In this document: positions 25,377-32,982 of the stretch, one piece after another
Layout of the letters: every line of letters begins with the position of its first letter
Position numbering within the stretch: the stretch's first letter is position 1
NCBI GenBank assembly: GCA_964551525.1
Contig: CAZKCH010000001.1
Span: 8,292-72,291, forward strand
Reading direction: 5' to 3'
DNA length: 64,000 nt
Source: GWA2-46-15 sp964551525
GTDB taxonomy: Bacteria > Patescibacteriota > Minisyncoccia > Minisyncoccales > GWA2-46-15
Made by a program: the position numbers and the translations under genes
Notes under the pieces: generated by a model
Told to the model about the DNA's origin: nothing
What the model saw: only the letters and a program-made list of their open reading frames with translations
Databases searched by the model: none

Positions 25377-27337
25377 ATTACTTTTAATATTTTCCGCGGC
25401 CCGGCCGGCGTTTCTTGGCTAAAAACAATCTCAACATGGTCTGAAACTGAAAGATTATCGCTGCCGGGAAAACTCTTTCTTGAATCATCGTCTAAGATAA
25501 TATAATCAATTTTTTCAACGCAAGCCAAGCCCAAGTCGTTGTTAAATATCTTTTTCGCATTAGATTGGTGCTGGCTAATGTCCAAACCCTCGGTGATAAG
25601 CCAGCTTTCATAACCGAGATAAATTGGCCGGCCAGCCAGAAACAACGGCATCGGGTCCACTAAGGCCGGCGTCAAAAACAAAGAATCGGGTAAAGTATTT
25701 TCTTTTATCCATTGGCCGGCTCGAACTTTTTCTTGATCAGAGTCAGAATAGCCGAAATAATGGCGATAGAGCAATCTTGCGGAAAAATCAATGGCGCCCG
25801 CCAAAGTGCCGAAAAACACAATGGCGATAATGACCAATAAACCGATAACTTTTTTCTTTGAAAGAAAAACCAAAATCGGGCCGATGCCAAAAATAATTGC
25901 CAGAATCCACCAGTAAAAAAGGATTTTGCCGTTATCAAAGGGCCAGACCTGAAAGAGAAATAAGTTGGGAAGAATAAACAAAACCATTGAGGCAATAAGA
26001 AACTCCGATTTAAAACCGAGGTCAAGCTTTTTCCGAAAACGAGAAAGAATAAAAAGAAAAAGAGCCGCCAGCCAAAACCAGAAAACAACACCGAAATTCT
26101 TTGACCAAAATACGAAAACATTGCTATCAGTGCCGGCTAACGTCAGCCAGCCGAGCCACGGCCTAATATTATCGCCCAAACCGTTGGCCGAATTGAAATA
26201 CAATAACTGGGGAAGAGCCAAAATAGCGGCCAGCCCGGCAAAAATCAGCCAGGACTTTTTGTTTTTCAAGTTAAACCAAAACAAAGCCGCCATCAGTAAA
26301 AACAAAGCTAAAAAGCTATGAATATGAATAAAGGGTAAAAGTCCGGCAAAAATGCCAAATCGCCAGAAATCCTTGTCCCTACCGTAATGGTAAATACCCA
26401 AAAGAATAAGGCAGAAAACAGCCAAACCAAGAGAAAAAGTCCGCTGGTGCGATAAAAAAGAAATAATCGGCACAATCCAAACAATATTATCGGCGGCTTC
26501 TTTCTCAATTGGTTTGCCGCCGGTCCGATTGTCCAAATGAGTGTATTCGTGCGGCGGATTAGTGAAAAAAGTGCCAAGCGCGGAAAAACCATTTTGCTGC
26601 ACGAAACCGGAAACATCTTTGAAAAAAGTAATGAATCCCAAACCGGCGCCGAAAAGAATCAAAACCAAAACCAGAATAGCAACGCCCCTTGAACCGAGAA
26701 ATCTTCCGGTAAGAGAAAACAATAAAACAATCGCGGACAGGCCGGAAATCAAAAGAGGCAAGGCGTAAGCGAAAACGCGGCTGGCGCCGAGAAAACGATA
26801 GATGGCGGAAATAAAATTAAGCAGAAACGGATAGGTAAGCGGTGCGCCGGCCATTAAGGGGTGCTGTAAGATAAAATGCTTAGCCGTGGCGAATCTTTCA
26901 ATAATACTCAAATGCAGGGCGGTGTCGCCCCAGCTGAGAAAAGAAGTTCGCAACGTGTTATCGGGCGCCTCGAAAAGCACAGTTTTAATCAAAAGAAAAT
27001 AAAGAACCAAGATTGCCAATAAGGGCAAAAGCCAAAAAATTTGCCGCCAGTCCTGTTTTTGCAATTCCGTGGCTATTTCAATAAAAAAACATCGCAATGA
27101 TTTAATCCGCAAGGCAAGAACGACCAAGGCCAAGGCGCTGAAAAGGATAATGGCCAAAAACAACGAGCCGGTGGCCAAGGCGGCCAAAAGGATCAAAAAA
27201 CCGCTGACAATTAAACCCGTAATCAGGCTGGCAAAAAATCTTTCGAAACAAGACAATTTTTCCTGCCGGTCAAAAAAACCGAAAACCGCCAGGCCGAAAA
27301 GAAATTGGAAAATAAGAAAAATTAAAGGGATGATCAT
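25367..27337 (-). CDS. Large polytopic membrane protein, likely GT-C glycosyltransferase
   Basis: 656 aa with about 14 hydrophobic helices. The first loop contains SFLSWGDTALHLSIIERFA, similar in position to the Asp-bearing loop of GT-C enzymes, and the soluble C-terminal part (about 560-656) has mixed alpha/beta character. No specific family recognised. Shared operon with the PMT-like gene suggests surface glycan or glycoprotein assembly. On the minus strand a TAAAAT lies 8 nt before the ATG, fitting a leaderless start. Confidence 0.7.
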   Translation of the reverse strand: MIIPLIFLIFQFLFGLAVFGFFDRQEKLSCFERFFASLITGLIVSGFLILLAALATGSLFLAIILFSALALVVLALRIKSLRCFFIEIATELQKQDWRQIFWLLPLLAILVLYFLLIKTVLFEAPDNTLRTSFLSWGDTALHLSIIERFATAKHFILQHPLMAGAPLTYPFLLNFISAIYRFLGASRVFAYALPLLISGLSAIVLLFSLTGRFLGSRGVAILVLVLILFGAGLGFITFFKDVSGFVQQNGFSALGTFFTNPPHEYTHLDNRTGGKPIEKEAADNIVWIVPIISFLSHQRTFSLGLAVFCLILLGIYHYGRDKDFWRFGIFAGLLPFIHIHSFLALFLLMAALFWFNLKNKKSWLIFAGLAAILALPQLLYFNSANGLGDNIRPWLGWLTLAGTDSNVFVFWSKNFGVVFWFWLAALFLFILSRFRKKLDLGFKSEFLIASMVLFILPNLFLFQVWPFDNGKILFYWWILAIIFGIGPILVFLSKKKVIGLLVIIAIVFFGTLAGAIDFSARLLYRHYFGYSDSDQEKVRAGQWIKENTLPDSLFLTPALVDPMPLFLAGRPIYLGYESWLITEGLDISQHQSNAKKIFNNDLGLACVEKIDYIILDDDSRKSFPGSDNLSVSDHVEIVFSQETPAGPRKILKVICP

Positions 27338-27443
27338 CTTGCTCTATTTTAGCATGGGGAAATCGCAATTTAAACCAATGGAATTCTTGCTGTCGCCTAA
27401 ATTTTTTGCTATCCTAAAACCAGTTAAAAATTAACTTAAATAT

Positions 27444-28007
27444 ATGCCTATTTCTGCCAAATTAGCCAAGTTTTTGAGCCAAAACGAAATTAAATTTGAG
27501 GAAATTGAACATCGCACCGTTTATACTGGGCTGGACAAAGCCGCCACTTTAAGGGTAAAACCAAGCTTGATTGCCAAAACCATTGTTGTAAAATCAGGCA
27601 AGGAGTTGGCAATGGGAATACTGGCCGCTAATAGAAATGTGAATAAAAAGAAATTGGCCAAGGTCAGTAAATTAAAGAATCTTGATTTCATTTCCGAAAA
27701 GCTGATGAAATCCAAATTCGTTGGATTCAAAGTCGGCGCCCTGCCGCCTTTCGGCTTGCTTTTCAAAGTAACGTCGTTTATTGATAGGGGACTGGCTAAG
27801 GAAAAATTCGTTTACGCCAGTTCGGGCAACTACGAGATTTCTTTGAAAATATCGCCGAAAATCCTGGAAAAATTAGGGGCAGCGAAAGCAGATTTCTCTG
27901 TCGCAAAGAAAATAAACAAATTTAGCCTTCCGAAGAAGGTTGCAAAACCAAAACCAAAGAAGAATCCGCCTCGTCGGCAGGCGTCGTTTCCGCGCGCCCG
28001 CCGATGA
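27444..28007 (+). CDS. YbaK/ProX-type aminoacyl-tRNA deacylase
   Basis: 187 aa. Residues 1-150 match the YbaK/EbsC fold: FEEIEHRTVYTGLDKAATL, KTIVVKSGKELAMGILAANR, GGLPPFG-like ALPPFGLLFK, and FVYASSGNYEISLKISP. The family hydrolyses mischarged tRNAs. The final 35 residues are a basic tail rich in Lys, Pro and Arg, perhaps RNA-binding. A promoter with -35 TTGCTG and -10 TATCCT (27410-27415) fits with 17-nt spacing. It ends in TGA 10 nt before tRNA-Ile. Confidence 0.87.
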   Translation: MPISAKLAKFLSQNEIKFEEIEHRTVYTGLDKAATLRVKPSLIAKTIVVKSGKELAMGILAANRNVNKKKLAKVSKLKNLDFISEKLMKSKFVGFKVGALPPFGLLFKVTSFIDRGLAKEKFVYASSGNYEISLKISPKILEKLGAAKADFSVAKKINKFSLPKKVAKPKPKKNPPRRQASFPRARR

Positions 28008-28017
28008 GGCGCAAAAC

Positions 28018-28089
28018 GGGCGTGTGGCTCAACGGTAGAGCGCGTTCCTGATAAGAACGAGGCCGAAGGTCCGACTCCTTCCACGCCCA
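28018..28089 (+). tRNA. tRNA-Ile (anticodon GAU)
   Basis: 72 nt. Acceptor GGGCGTG/CACGCCC; anticodon stem CGTTC/GAACG with loop CTGATAA. It lies between 16S and 23S, the usual place of tRNA-Ile in bacterial rRNA operons, though kilobases from both. Confidence 0.95.
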
Positions 28090-28142
28090 TAACACGAGTA
28101 TTTAGGATTTAGAAGTTAGAAGATAGAAAACGCCTGATTTCC

Positions 28143-28215
28143 GGGCCGTTGGCGCAGTTGGTAGCGCGCTTCATTTGCAATGAAGAGGTCGCCGGTCCGA
28201 ATCCGGCACGGTCCA
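28143..28215 (+). tRNA. tRNA-Ala (anticodon UGC)
   Basis: 73 nt. Acceptor GGGCCGT/ACGGTCC; anticodon stem CTTCA/TGAAG with loop TTTGCAA. It follows tRNA-Ile, the order normally found in the 16S-23S spacer. Confidence 0.95.
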
Positions 28216-28266
28216 CAGTAGTAGTTTTTTAGAATTTAGAGTTTAGTATTTAGAGTTTCATTTCCC

Positions 28267-28352
28267 AGGGGTGCCGGATCACCGCAGAGCGGGATCCCGT
28301 CTTACGGGATCACCGCGAAGCGGGACTCCGCTACGCGGAGGTGGCCAATCGG
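28267..28352. repeat. Cluster of short GC palindromes
   Basis: Successive small hairpins: GGGATCCCG with CGGGATC, CCGCGAAGCGG, and CTCCGCTACGCGGAG. They resemble the GTCCCGC-TCT-GCGGGAC palindrome inside the FemAB gene at 53083-53112. No gene is seen. Confidence 0.5.
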
Positions 28353-28369
28353 GACAAAAAATACAAAAA

Positions 28370-28618
28370 ATGTATACTGTTTATATCTTAAGAAGTTTAA
28401 AATCTAAAAGGTTCTATATTGGACAAACAAATAATATCGCGGATAGATTAAGAAGACATAATCGAGGATTGGTCAAATCAACAAAATGGTTTATACCTTG
28501 GGAAATAGTCATAACAGAAAACTTTAATAATAGAAGCGACGCATATAAACGCGAACAAGAGATCAAAAAATTTAAGTCCGGAATATTGTTTAAAAAAATA
28601 ATTACCAGGGATGGCTGA
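28370..28618 (+). CDS. Small GIY-YIG endonuclease-domain protein
   Basis: 82 aa, one GIY-YIG domain: YTVYILRSLKSKRFYIGQT gives the two beta strands, with the catalytic Arg in DRLRRHNRG and the Glu in KREQEIKKF. Such single-domain proteins (UvrC-endonuclease-like) are common in many bacteria; a role in repair or as a solitary mobile nuclease is unknown. The ATG at 28370 is preferred to an upstream in-frame start within the palindrome cluster. The last 14 nt overlap the 5' acceptor strand of tRNA-Tyr. Confidence 0.88.
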   Translation: MYTVYILRSLKSKRFYIGQTNNIADRLRRHNRGLVKSTKWFIPWEIVITENFNNRSDAYKREQEIKKFKSGILFKKIITRDG

Positions 28619-28677
28619 GCGGTTAAGGCGCTGGTCTGTAAAACCAGTCTAGGTAGGTTCAACTCCTACTCCCTGGA
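28605..28677 (+). tRNA. tRNA-Tyr (anticodon GUA) with archaeal-type features
   Basis: 73 nt. Acceptor CCAGGGA/TCCCTGG, so the first pair is C1:G72, with A73. Anticodon stem CTGGT/ACCAG with loop CTGTAAA. The variable region is only TCTAG (5 nt), and the T-arm is GTAGG/CCTAC. Typical bacterial tRNA-Tyr has G1:C72 and a long variable arm; this one matches archaeal and eukaryotic Tyr identity and fits the archaeal-type TyrRS at 34497. Confidence 0.93.
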
Positions 28678-28698
28678 TCAACTACTACCAAACAAAAG

Positions 28699-28720
28699 AT
28701 CGCCAAGAAGGCGATTTTTT
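28699..28720 (+). terminator. Terminator after tRNA-Tyr
   Basis: ATCGCC-AAGAA-GGCGAT followed by T5. The 22 nt before it (GGATCAACTACTACCAAACA...) recur at 31291. Confidence 0.8.
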
Positions 28721-28821
28721 GATATGCAACATCATTAAATTAGTTCGCTAGACTTAGTTGGTTATCTGTGCTAATTTTCTTATAGTAAACCTTCGATGTT
28801 TCACGGTTCAAGGAGGACCAT

Positions 28822-29451
28822 ATGAAACTCAAACTTTCCGACCTGATCGCTCTTTTGTACTTTGCGGCTATAACCGCATTCATCTTCCTGGCCAAGGACA
28901 CTTTCATCTATCTGACCAAGACCTATCCTTACCCGATGGGTTTTATCAAGGTCGGGCTACTGGCCACCTTCGGCGAATGCCTGAAATACAGACTGACCAA
29001 TCACAAATGGATCCCGTACAAGATCTGTCTTCGTTTCCTTGTCTGGGGGCTCTTTGGCATCTGGTTCGCCGCTGCCTTCCCGTATTCTGACGGAGGCGTT
29101 GTCGCCCTCGACAACGGCGGGCTATGGCCTGGCGCCTCGGCGCTATCCAAAAGCGCCTGGATCAACATCCTCGGCGGTTACGCCTTCTTCATGATGTTCA
29201 TCCACTACTGGATGGATACGATGATTGCCGAAGGACCGTGCTGGCCATGGAAGATTTTCGGGACACCACAGTCGGTAAAGTGGGCGAAGATTGTCTTCAT
29301 CGCCATGTTCGTCTGGTGGTTGCCGGCCCATACCTTCACCTTTTCCCAACCGCCGGAATGGCGAGTCGTGATCGCCGCCTATCTTTCGGTCAGCCTCGGC
29401 CTGATCCTAGCCTTTGCATCAGGTTTCGAGGTGAGGAAAACTATCACCTAA
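28822..29451 (+). CDS. Polytopic membrane protein of unknown function, likely foreign
   Basis: 209 aa with about six hydrophobic helices, aromatic-rich (WPWKIFGTP, FVWWLPAHTFTF). Family not recognised. It differs from all neighbours: a perfect AGGAGG lies 7 nt before the ATG, and the coding sequence is clearly richer in G+C (hand counts: 42 of 60 at 29101-29160 and 32 of 60 at 29221-29280). It is a single-gene unit with its own strong terminator (29459-29490). Recent transfer from a Shine-Dalgarno-using bacterium is the simplest reading; assembly chimera is the alternative. Confidence 0.8.
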   Translation: MKLKLSDLIALLYFAAITAFIFLAKDTFIYLTKTYPYPMGFIKVGLLATFGECLKYRLTNHKWIPYKICLRFLVWGLFGIWFAAAFPYSDGGVVALDNGGLWPGASALSKSAWINILGGYAFFMMFIHYWMDTMIAEGPCWPWKIFGTPQSVKWAKIVFIAMFVWWLPAHTFTFSQPPEWRVVIAAYLSVSLGLILAFASGFEVRKTIT

Positions 29452-29458
29452 ACAAGTA

Positions 29459-29490
29459 AGAGACGCATCGTAACGGTGCGTCTCTTTACT
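29459..29490 (+). terminator. Strong terminator of the foreign-looking gene
   Basis: AGAGACGCA(T)CG and CG(G)TGCGTCTCT form a long stem followed by TTTACTTACTT. Confidence 0.8.
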
Positions 29491-29711
29491 TACTTAAATT
29501 CTAAACAGGTTCTAACGTCGTCCCGTAGGCAGGACCAAAAAACTTTATTAGCGACTAAGTGATTGAGTGATTAGGACAATCGCCTCTATGCCGTTTCTCA
29601 GGCTGGGCAGTTTTTTTGACCAAAAATATGATATAATTAATTTAATAAAAGAGTTGATGAACACGTTCGTGAAATTAAGGGCATTTTAACATAACACTTG
29701 ACGATCACTAC

Positions 29712-29740
29712 TTGACAACATATCATCTATGATATATACT
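29712..29740 (+). promoter_or_regulatory. higBA promoter with inverted-repeat operator
   Basis: -35 TTGACA (29712-29717), 17-nt spacer, -10 TATACT (29735-29740). The perfect inverted repeat ATATCAT-CT-ATGATAT (29720-29735) lies in the spacer, where an autorepressor such as HigA would bind. Confidence 0.65.
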
Positions 29741-30106
29741 GATAACATAGATTATAAAGTAAATTTTTACAGAAACTCTCAAACCAGTAAAAGTCCTGTT
29801 TTAGAGTATATAAACAATCTAAGTCATAAAGAAAGGGCAAAAATCTTAAAATACGTTGAATTCCTAAGGGAACACAAGGGGTATCTAGACGAACCATATT
29901 CAAAACACGTCAAGGGAAAAATTAGAGAATTAAGGATAGATTTTGGCAAAAACAGATTCAGAATCTTCTACTTTACATTCATCAAGAAAACGATAGTTCT
30001 GCTTCACGCGTTCTTGAAGAGAACCGAAAAAACGCCAATTAAAGAAATCAAGAAAGCTGAAGAAAATTATTACGACGTCTTAAATAATCCGAAATTATAT
30101 GAATAG
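29729..30106 (+). CDS. higB: HigB/RelE-like toxin (Gp49 family)
   Basis: 125 aa. VLEYINNLSHKERAKILKYVEFL and KVKGKIRELRIDFGKNRFRIFYFTF followed by IVLLHAFLKRTEKTP are the core of the phage Gp49-like HigB family, mRNA interferases of RelE fold. The conserved Arg and Lys cluster and the LLHAF-KKT motif are present. It overlaps the antitoxin by 8 nt. The best -10 overlaps the annotated start, so translation may begin slightly downstream, at or after 29747, if the message is leaderless. Confidence 0.87.
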   Translation: MIYTDNIDYKVNFYRNSQTSKSPVLEYINNLSHKERAKILKYVEFLREHKGYLDEPYSKHVKGKIRELRIDFGKNRFRIFYFTFIKKTIVLLHAFLKRTEKTPIKEIKKAEENYYDVLNNPKLYE

Positions 30107-30413
30107 AACAAAGAAAATACAAAAAGCAGTTGATTTTCAAGAATACTTGAAAAGTCAATTGAAAAATCCCGAGGTCAAGAAACACTATGACGAATATGGT
30201 AAACGCCTGGAAATCGCTTACCAGATTTTAAGGTTGCGCAAACAGAAAAAAATGTCGCAAGTGGAATTGGCCAAGAGAATCGGCACCAAACAAAGCAACA
30301 TCGCCCGCCTAGAAACGGGCCAGCAAAATTTTACTACCGAAACCCTGCAGAAAATAGCTTTGGTCTTTAACCGCGATCTCAGAATAGAATTCTGCTCGCC
30401 AAACAAGTTCTAA
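30099..30413 (+). CDS. higA: HigA-like antitoxin (XRE helix-turn-helix)
   Basis: 104 aa. The helix-turn-helix is RLRKQKKMSQVELAKRIGTKQSNIARLE (split here by function: recognition helix near QSNIARL). The N-terminal part would wrap the toxin. Toxin-first order and 8-nt overlap are typical of higBA. It probably represses its own promoter through the inverted repeat at 29720-29735. Confidence 0.9.
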   Translation: MNRTKKIQKAVDFQEYLKSQLKNPEVKKHYDEYGKRLEIAYQILRLRKQKKMSQVELAKRIGTKQSNIARLETGQQNFTTETLQKIALVFNRDLRIEFCSPNKF

Positions 30414-30510
30414 CCCATTCGTCGTTTCCTAACTCCTCAGGGCAAGCTGTCGTCCCGTAGGCAGGATACGAGTTTATTAGCAATTAGTTATTAGTTTTTA
30501 GCACTGACGA

Positions 30511-30546
30511 AACCGCCTTTTTATTAGGGCGGTTTTTTGGTATAAT
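30511..30546 (+). promoter_or_regulatory. Fused terminator and leaderless promoter before the NYN gene
   Basis: Terminator AACCGCC/GGCGGTT with T6, then GG and directly the -10 TATAAT (30541-30546). The ATG follows 6 nt later. The same layout, GGTTTTTTGG plus TAnANT, recurs at 31401, 32461 and 32961. Confidence 0.7.
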
Positions 30547-30552
30547 TTAGAT

Positions 30553-31182
30553 ATGAGAACATATACTTTTATTGATGCCTCCAATTTATTTTACGGCGGG
30601 GAAAAGAATTTAGGATGGAAAATCGACTATCAAAAGCTTTTGTATTATTTAAAAGAAAAATATGGAGTTTCTCGGGTCTTATATTTTGGCGGTATAGAAT
30701 TGCATGGTTTTAAGTTTGATTATCTCAAAGAGGAAACTGTGCCGGTTGAAAAAGCGGAAAACTATCTTTCCTCATTAGTCAAAGAGAAGGGTGATAAATT
30801 TACTGAAGCAATATTGTTATTAATTAACCGACATCTACAACGAGCTCGTTTTTACTCAAAACTACAGAAATTCGGCTATGATCTCCATCTGAAGCCGGTT
30901 AAACTTTATGAACAGGAAGATGGCACGACTAAAAGAAAAGCGAACTGCGATGTCGATATGACATTCCATCTAATGAAGGAAAAAGATAATTTTGACAGAG
31001 CGCTTATTCTTTCCGGCGACGGAGACTTTTTACCAGTTTTGAAATTCCTAAAACAAAATGGTAAAGAGATAATCGTTCTGGCTCGTGGTTCGCGAACCGC
31101 CAAAGAAATCAGGCAATTTGCTGGTAGTAATTTTCGAGATTTTGAATATCTAAAATATCTTCTAAAAATGGACTTGAAATAA
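30553..31182 (+). CDS. NYN-domain (LabA/DUF88-type) putative ribonuclease
   Basis: 209 aa. TFIDASNLFYGG carries the first catalytic Asp, CDVDMTFHLM the second and ILSGDGDFLPVLKFL the last acidic motif, in the order of NYN/PIN-fold nucleases. KEIIVLARGS and the final helices complete the fold. Likely an RNase acting on RNA in the cytosol; target unknown. It is a single-gene unit with a terminator-promoter fusion upstream and a leaderless start. Confidence 0.88.
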   Translation: MRTYTFIDASNLFYGGEKNLGWKIDYQKLLYYLKEKYGVSRVLYFGGIELHGFKFDYLKEETVPVEKAENYLSSLVKEKGDKFTEAILLLINRHLQRARFYSKLQKFGYDLHLKPVKLYEQEDGTTKRKANCDVDMTFHLMKEKDNFDRALILSGDGDFLPVLKFLKQNGKEIIVLARGSRTAKEIRQFAGSNFRDFEYLKYLLKMDLK

Positions 31183-31186
31183 AAAC

Positions 31187-31219
31187 GAAGCGGACTCGTA
31201 TAGAATCCGCTCCACGTTT
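31187..31219 (+). terminator. Hairpin after the NYN gene
   Basis: GCGGA and TCCGC around a 12-nt loop, flanked by AAACG and CGTTT which can extend the stem. There is no T-run directly after. Confidence 0.45.
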
Positions 31220-31407
31220 AGTAGTTTCATTATACCTCGACTGGCAACAGTGTCAACCTCCTAAAAAGGTCTAATGTCGTCTCGTAGAGAGGATCAACTA
31301 CTACCAAACAAAGAATCGCCAAACCCGCCCGCAACACTTCGTGTAGCGATGTGGGTAGGGGGGCGGCCTGCCCCGTAGTGAACTTGTTCTACTACAGGGT
31401 TTTTTGG

Positions 31408-31413
31408 TAGAGT
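31408..31413 (+). promoter_or_regulatory. -10 (TAGAGT) of the 2H phosphoesterase gene
   Basis: Follows a terminator stem and GGTTTTTTGG directly; the ATG is 7 nt downstream, as in the other modules of this stretch. Confidence 0.5.
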
Positions 31414-31420
31414 ACAATAT

Positions 31421-32047
31421 ATGACTAGAAAAATTCATAAGAACTATTTTGATATAGTAATACTGCCAACAAAAGAAATTGGAGATTATTCTATTGCTCT
31501 AAGTAAACGGCTGCATAAATATGGATCAAATTCAATTTTAGGCAGAAAATCCTTTTTGCCCCATATTTCTCTTTATCACATTTCGATAAAAAAGAGGGAT
31601 TTCGGGAATTTTATTGCTGAAATAGAGAAGATAACAAATGATTTTAAGACGGGGCAGCTGGAAATCAAAGACCTGATATTATGGAAAGGCCATCGTTCGG
31701 TTCTTCTAATGACGAACAAACCGAAGTGGCTAAAAAATCTACACCTAAAAATAATAAAAGGGACATTAAAATATTTTAACTGGGATTACGGTATAGAGAA
31801 ACTATGGAATCTTGATCACTGGTCTAAACTTATGCAGAAAAACATAAAACAATACGGAACGCCATTGGTAGGGAGATATTTTATGCCACACATCACATTA
31901 GGTGTATTAAATGATAAGAAGGGAGTAGTAAAGTTTTTTAACAAACTGAAGCTTAAAAAATATAAATTCAATCCTGTTTGTATCTACGTTTGCGAAATTG
32001 GCGAAGATCATACTTGTCAAAAAATAGTAAGAAAGATTCGTTTTTAA
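31421..32047 (+). CDS. 2H phosphoesterase (2'-5' RNA ligase-like)
   Basis: 208 aa. The two HxT/S motifs of the 2H superfamily are clear: FLPHISLYHI (about residue 50) and FMPHITLGVL (about residue 153). Each lies on a beta strand next to a hydrophobic residue, as in LigT and CPDase. These enzymes open or close 2',3'-cyclic or 2'-5' phosphodiester bonds in RNA or nucleotides. Substrate unknown. The insert between motifs (about 100 residues) is normal. Single-gene unit in the accessory stretch. Confidence 0.82.
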   Translation: MTRKIHKNYFDIVILPTKEIGDYSIALSKRLHKYGSNSILGRKSFLPHISLYHISIKKRDFGNFIAEIEKITNDFKTGQLEIKDLILWKGHRSVLLMTNKPKWLKNLHLKIIKGTLKYFNWDYGIEKLWNLDHWSKLMQKNIKQYGTPLVGRYFMPHITLGVLNDKKGVVKFFNKLKLKKYKFNPVCIYVCEIGEDHTCQKIVRKIRF

Positions 32048-32201
32048 CTTAGATTGTTCTTAAACGGGTCAACCCTTCAGTGTGATTCAGGGCCGGCTCT
32101 TTGATATGACTCAGGGCAAGTAGAGAAGGTCATGAAAGTGGCTAAGTGATTAAGTGGTTGAGTGGCCAAAACCAGAGATTTGACAGCGATTATCTAAAGA
32201 A

Positions 32202-32207
32202 TATAAT
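32202..32207 (+). promoter_or_regulatory. -10 (TATAAT) of the zinc-ribbon gene
   Basis: TATAAT with the first ATG 8 nt downstream. Confidence 0.55.
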
Positions 32208-32215
32208 GGAAACGT

Positions 32216-32389
32216 ATGATGATAATTAAGTGCAATATATGTAAAAAGACGATAAAGGGCAATGATCCCGTAACGGCAAGCGGGGGATTTGCCTCGAGAG
32301 TTGAATTATGCGAAAAATGCGGTTTGCCGATAATCAAATTCTTGAAAAAACATAAATTTATAGCGGGCGGGACGCCCGATATATCGTAA
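32216..32389 (+). CDS. 57-aa zinc-ribbon protein
   Basis: 57 codons starting ATGATG. Cysteine pairs CNIC (6-9) and CEKC (32-35) make a two-knuckle zinc ribbon, and the C-terminus is basic (KFLKKHKF). No specific family recognised; nucleic-acid binding or a small regulatory role is inferred from the fold. A TATAAT precedes it by 8 nt, supporting a real leaderless gene despite its size. A possible terminator follows at 32441-32467. Confidence 0.65.
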   Translation: MMIIKCNICKKTIKGNDPVTASGGFASRVELCEKCGLPIIKFLKKHKFIAGGTPDIS

Positions 32390-32440
32390 TCGCTATTAAA
32401 GAAAAACGATAGAGATTTCATCGCGGAATTTATCTCGTAT

Positions 32441-32475
32441 AAACCCTGTATTTACGCGGGGTTTTTTGGTAGAGT
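32441..32475 (+). promoter_or_regulatory. Fused terminator (CCCTGTATTTACGCGGGG plus T6) and -10 TAGAGT
   Basis: Terminator stem AACCC/GGGTT with T6, then GG and TAGAGT (32470-32475). Here the ATG is 18 nt downstream, so a short leader exists. Confidence 0.5.
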
Positions 32476-32493
32476 AAAAAATAGAAATAAACC

Positions 32494-32907
32494 ATGAATA
32501 TTAAACTAGCGACAGAAATAATTTTTCTACTCTGCATCACGACTTTAGTTGTGACCATAATATTATCCAAATTATTTAGAGTAGAGCTTAAAAACACCGA
32601 CCCCTCGGATATACCACCGGCGATGTGGTATATCGCAATAATATCCGTAGTTTTGTTAGCTGCCGAAGGTACGGCGTGGTATTTTGAATCGCCAGAAACG
32701 GTTCCTAATGCGAAAAACGGTTTTCTGTTTGGACTTATGGCTGCCACCGTTGGTTTTATTAGCGACATACTTCTTTTAATTCCGCATAAGAATGGATCTA
32801 ATATTTTGTTGGGCTATTATACTAAACCATGGTATTGGGCGGCATTTATCCTAATTTTAATCGTCTGCACCTTAGTTGGTTTTATAATGGCCAAAAGGGG
32901 CATATAA
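32494..32907 (+). CDS. Four-helix membrane protein of unknown function
   Basis: 137 aa with four predicted membrane helices (about 5-22, 45-62, 78-95, 110-130). Short acidic loops lie between them (NTDPSDIPPAMW; FESPETVPNAKN). No family recognised. Single-gene unit, AT-rich like its neighbours. Confidence 0.6.
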   Translation: MNIKLATEIIFLLCITTLVVTIILSKLFRVELKNTDPSDIPPAMWYIAIISVVLLAAEGTAWYFESPETVPNAKNGFLFGLMAATVGFISDILLLIPHKNGSNILLGYYTKPWYWAAFILILIVCTLVGFIMAKRGI

Positions 32908-32937
32908 TCCTTCGATGAAGTTTATGGTGAGCTTGTC

Positions 32938-32975
32938 GAACCGCTCAGGACAAAAAGGCGGTTTTTTGGTAAAGT
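32938..32975 (+). promoter_or_regulatory. Fused terminator and leaderless promoter before the HAD gene
   Basis: AACCGC/GCGGTT stem with T6, then GG and TAAAGT (32970-32975); the ATG follows after 7 nt. The stem also contains GAGCTTGTCGAACCGCTCAGG, a common REP-like string. Confidence 0.55.
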
Positions 32976-32982
32976 AAGCAAT

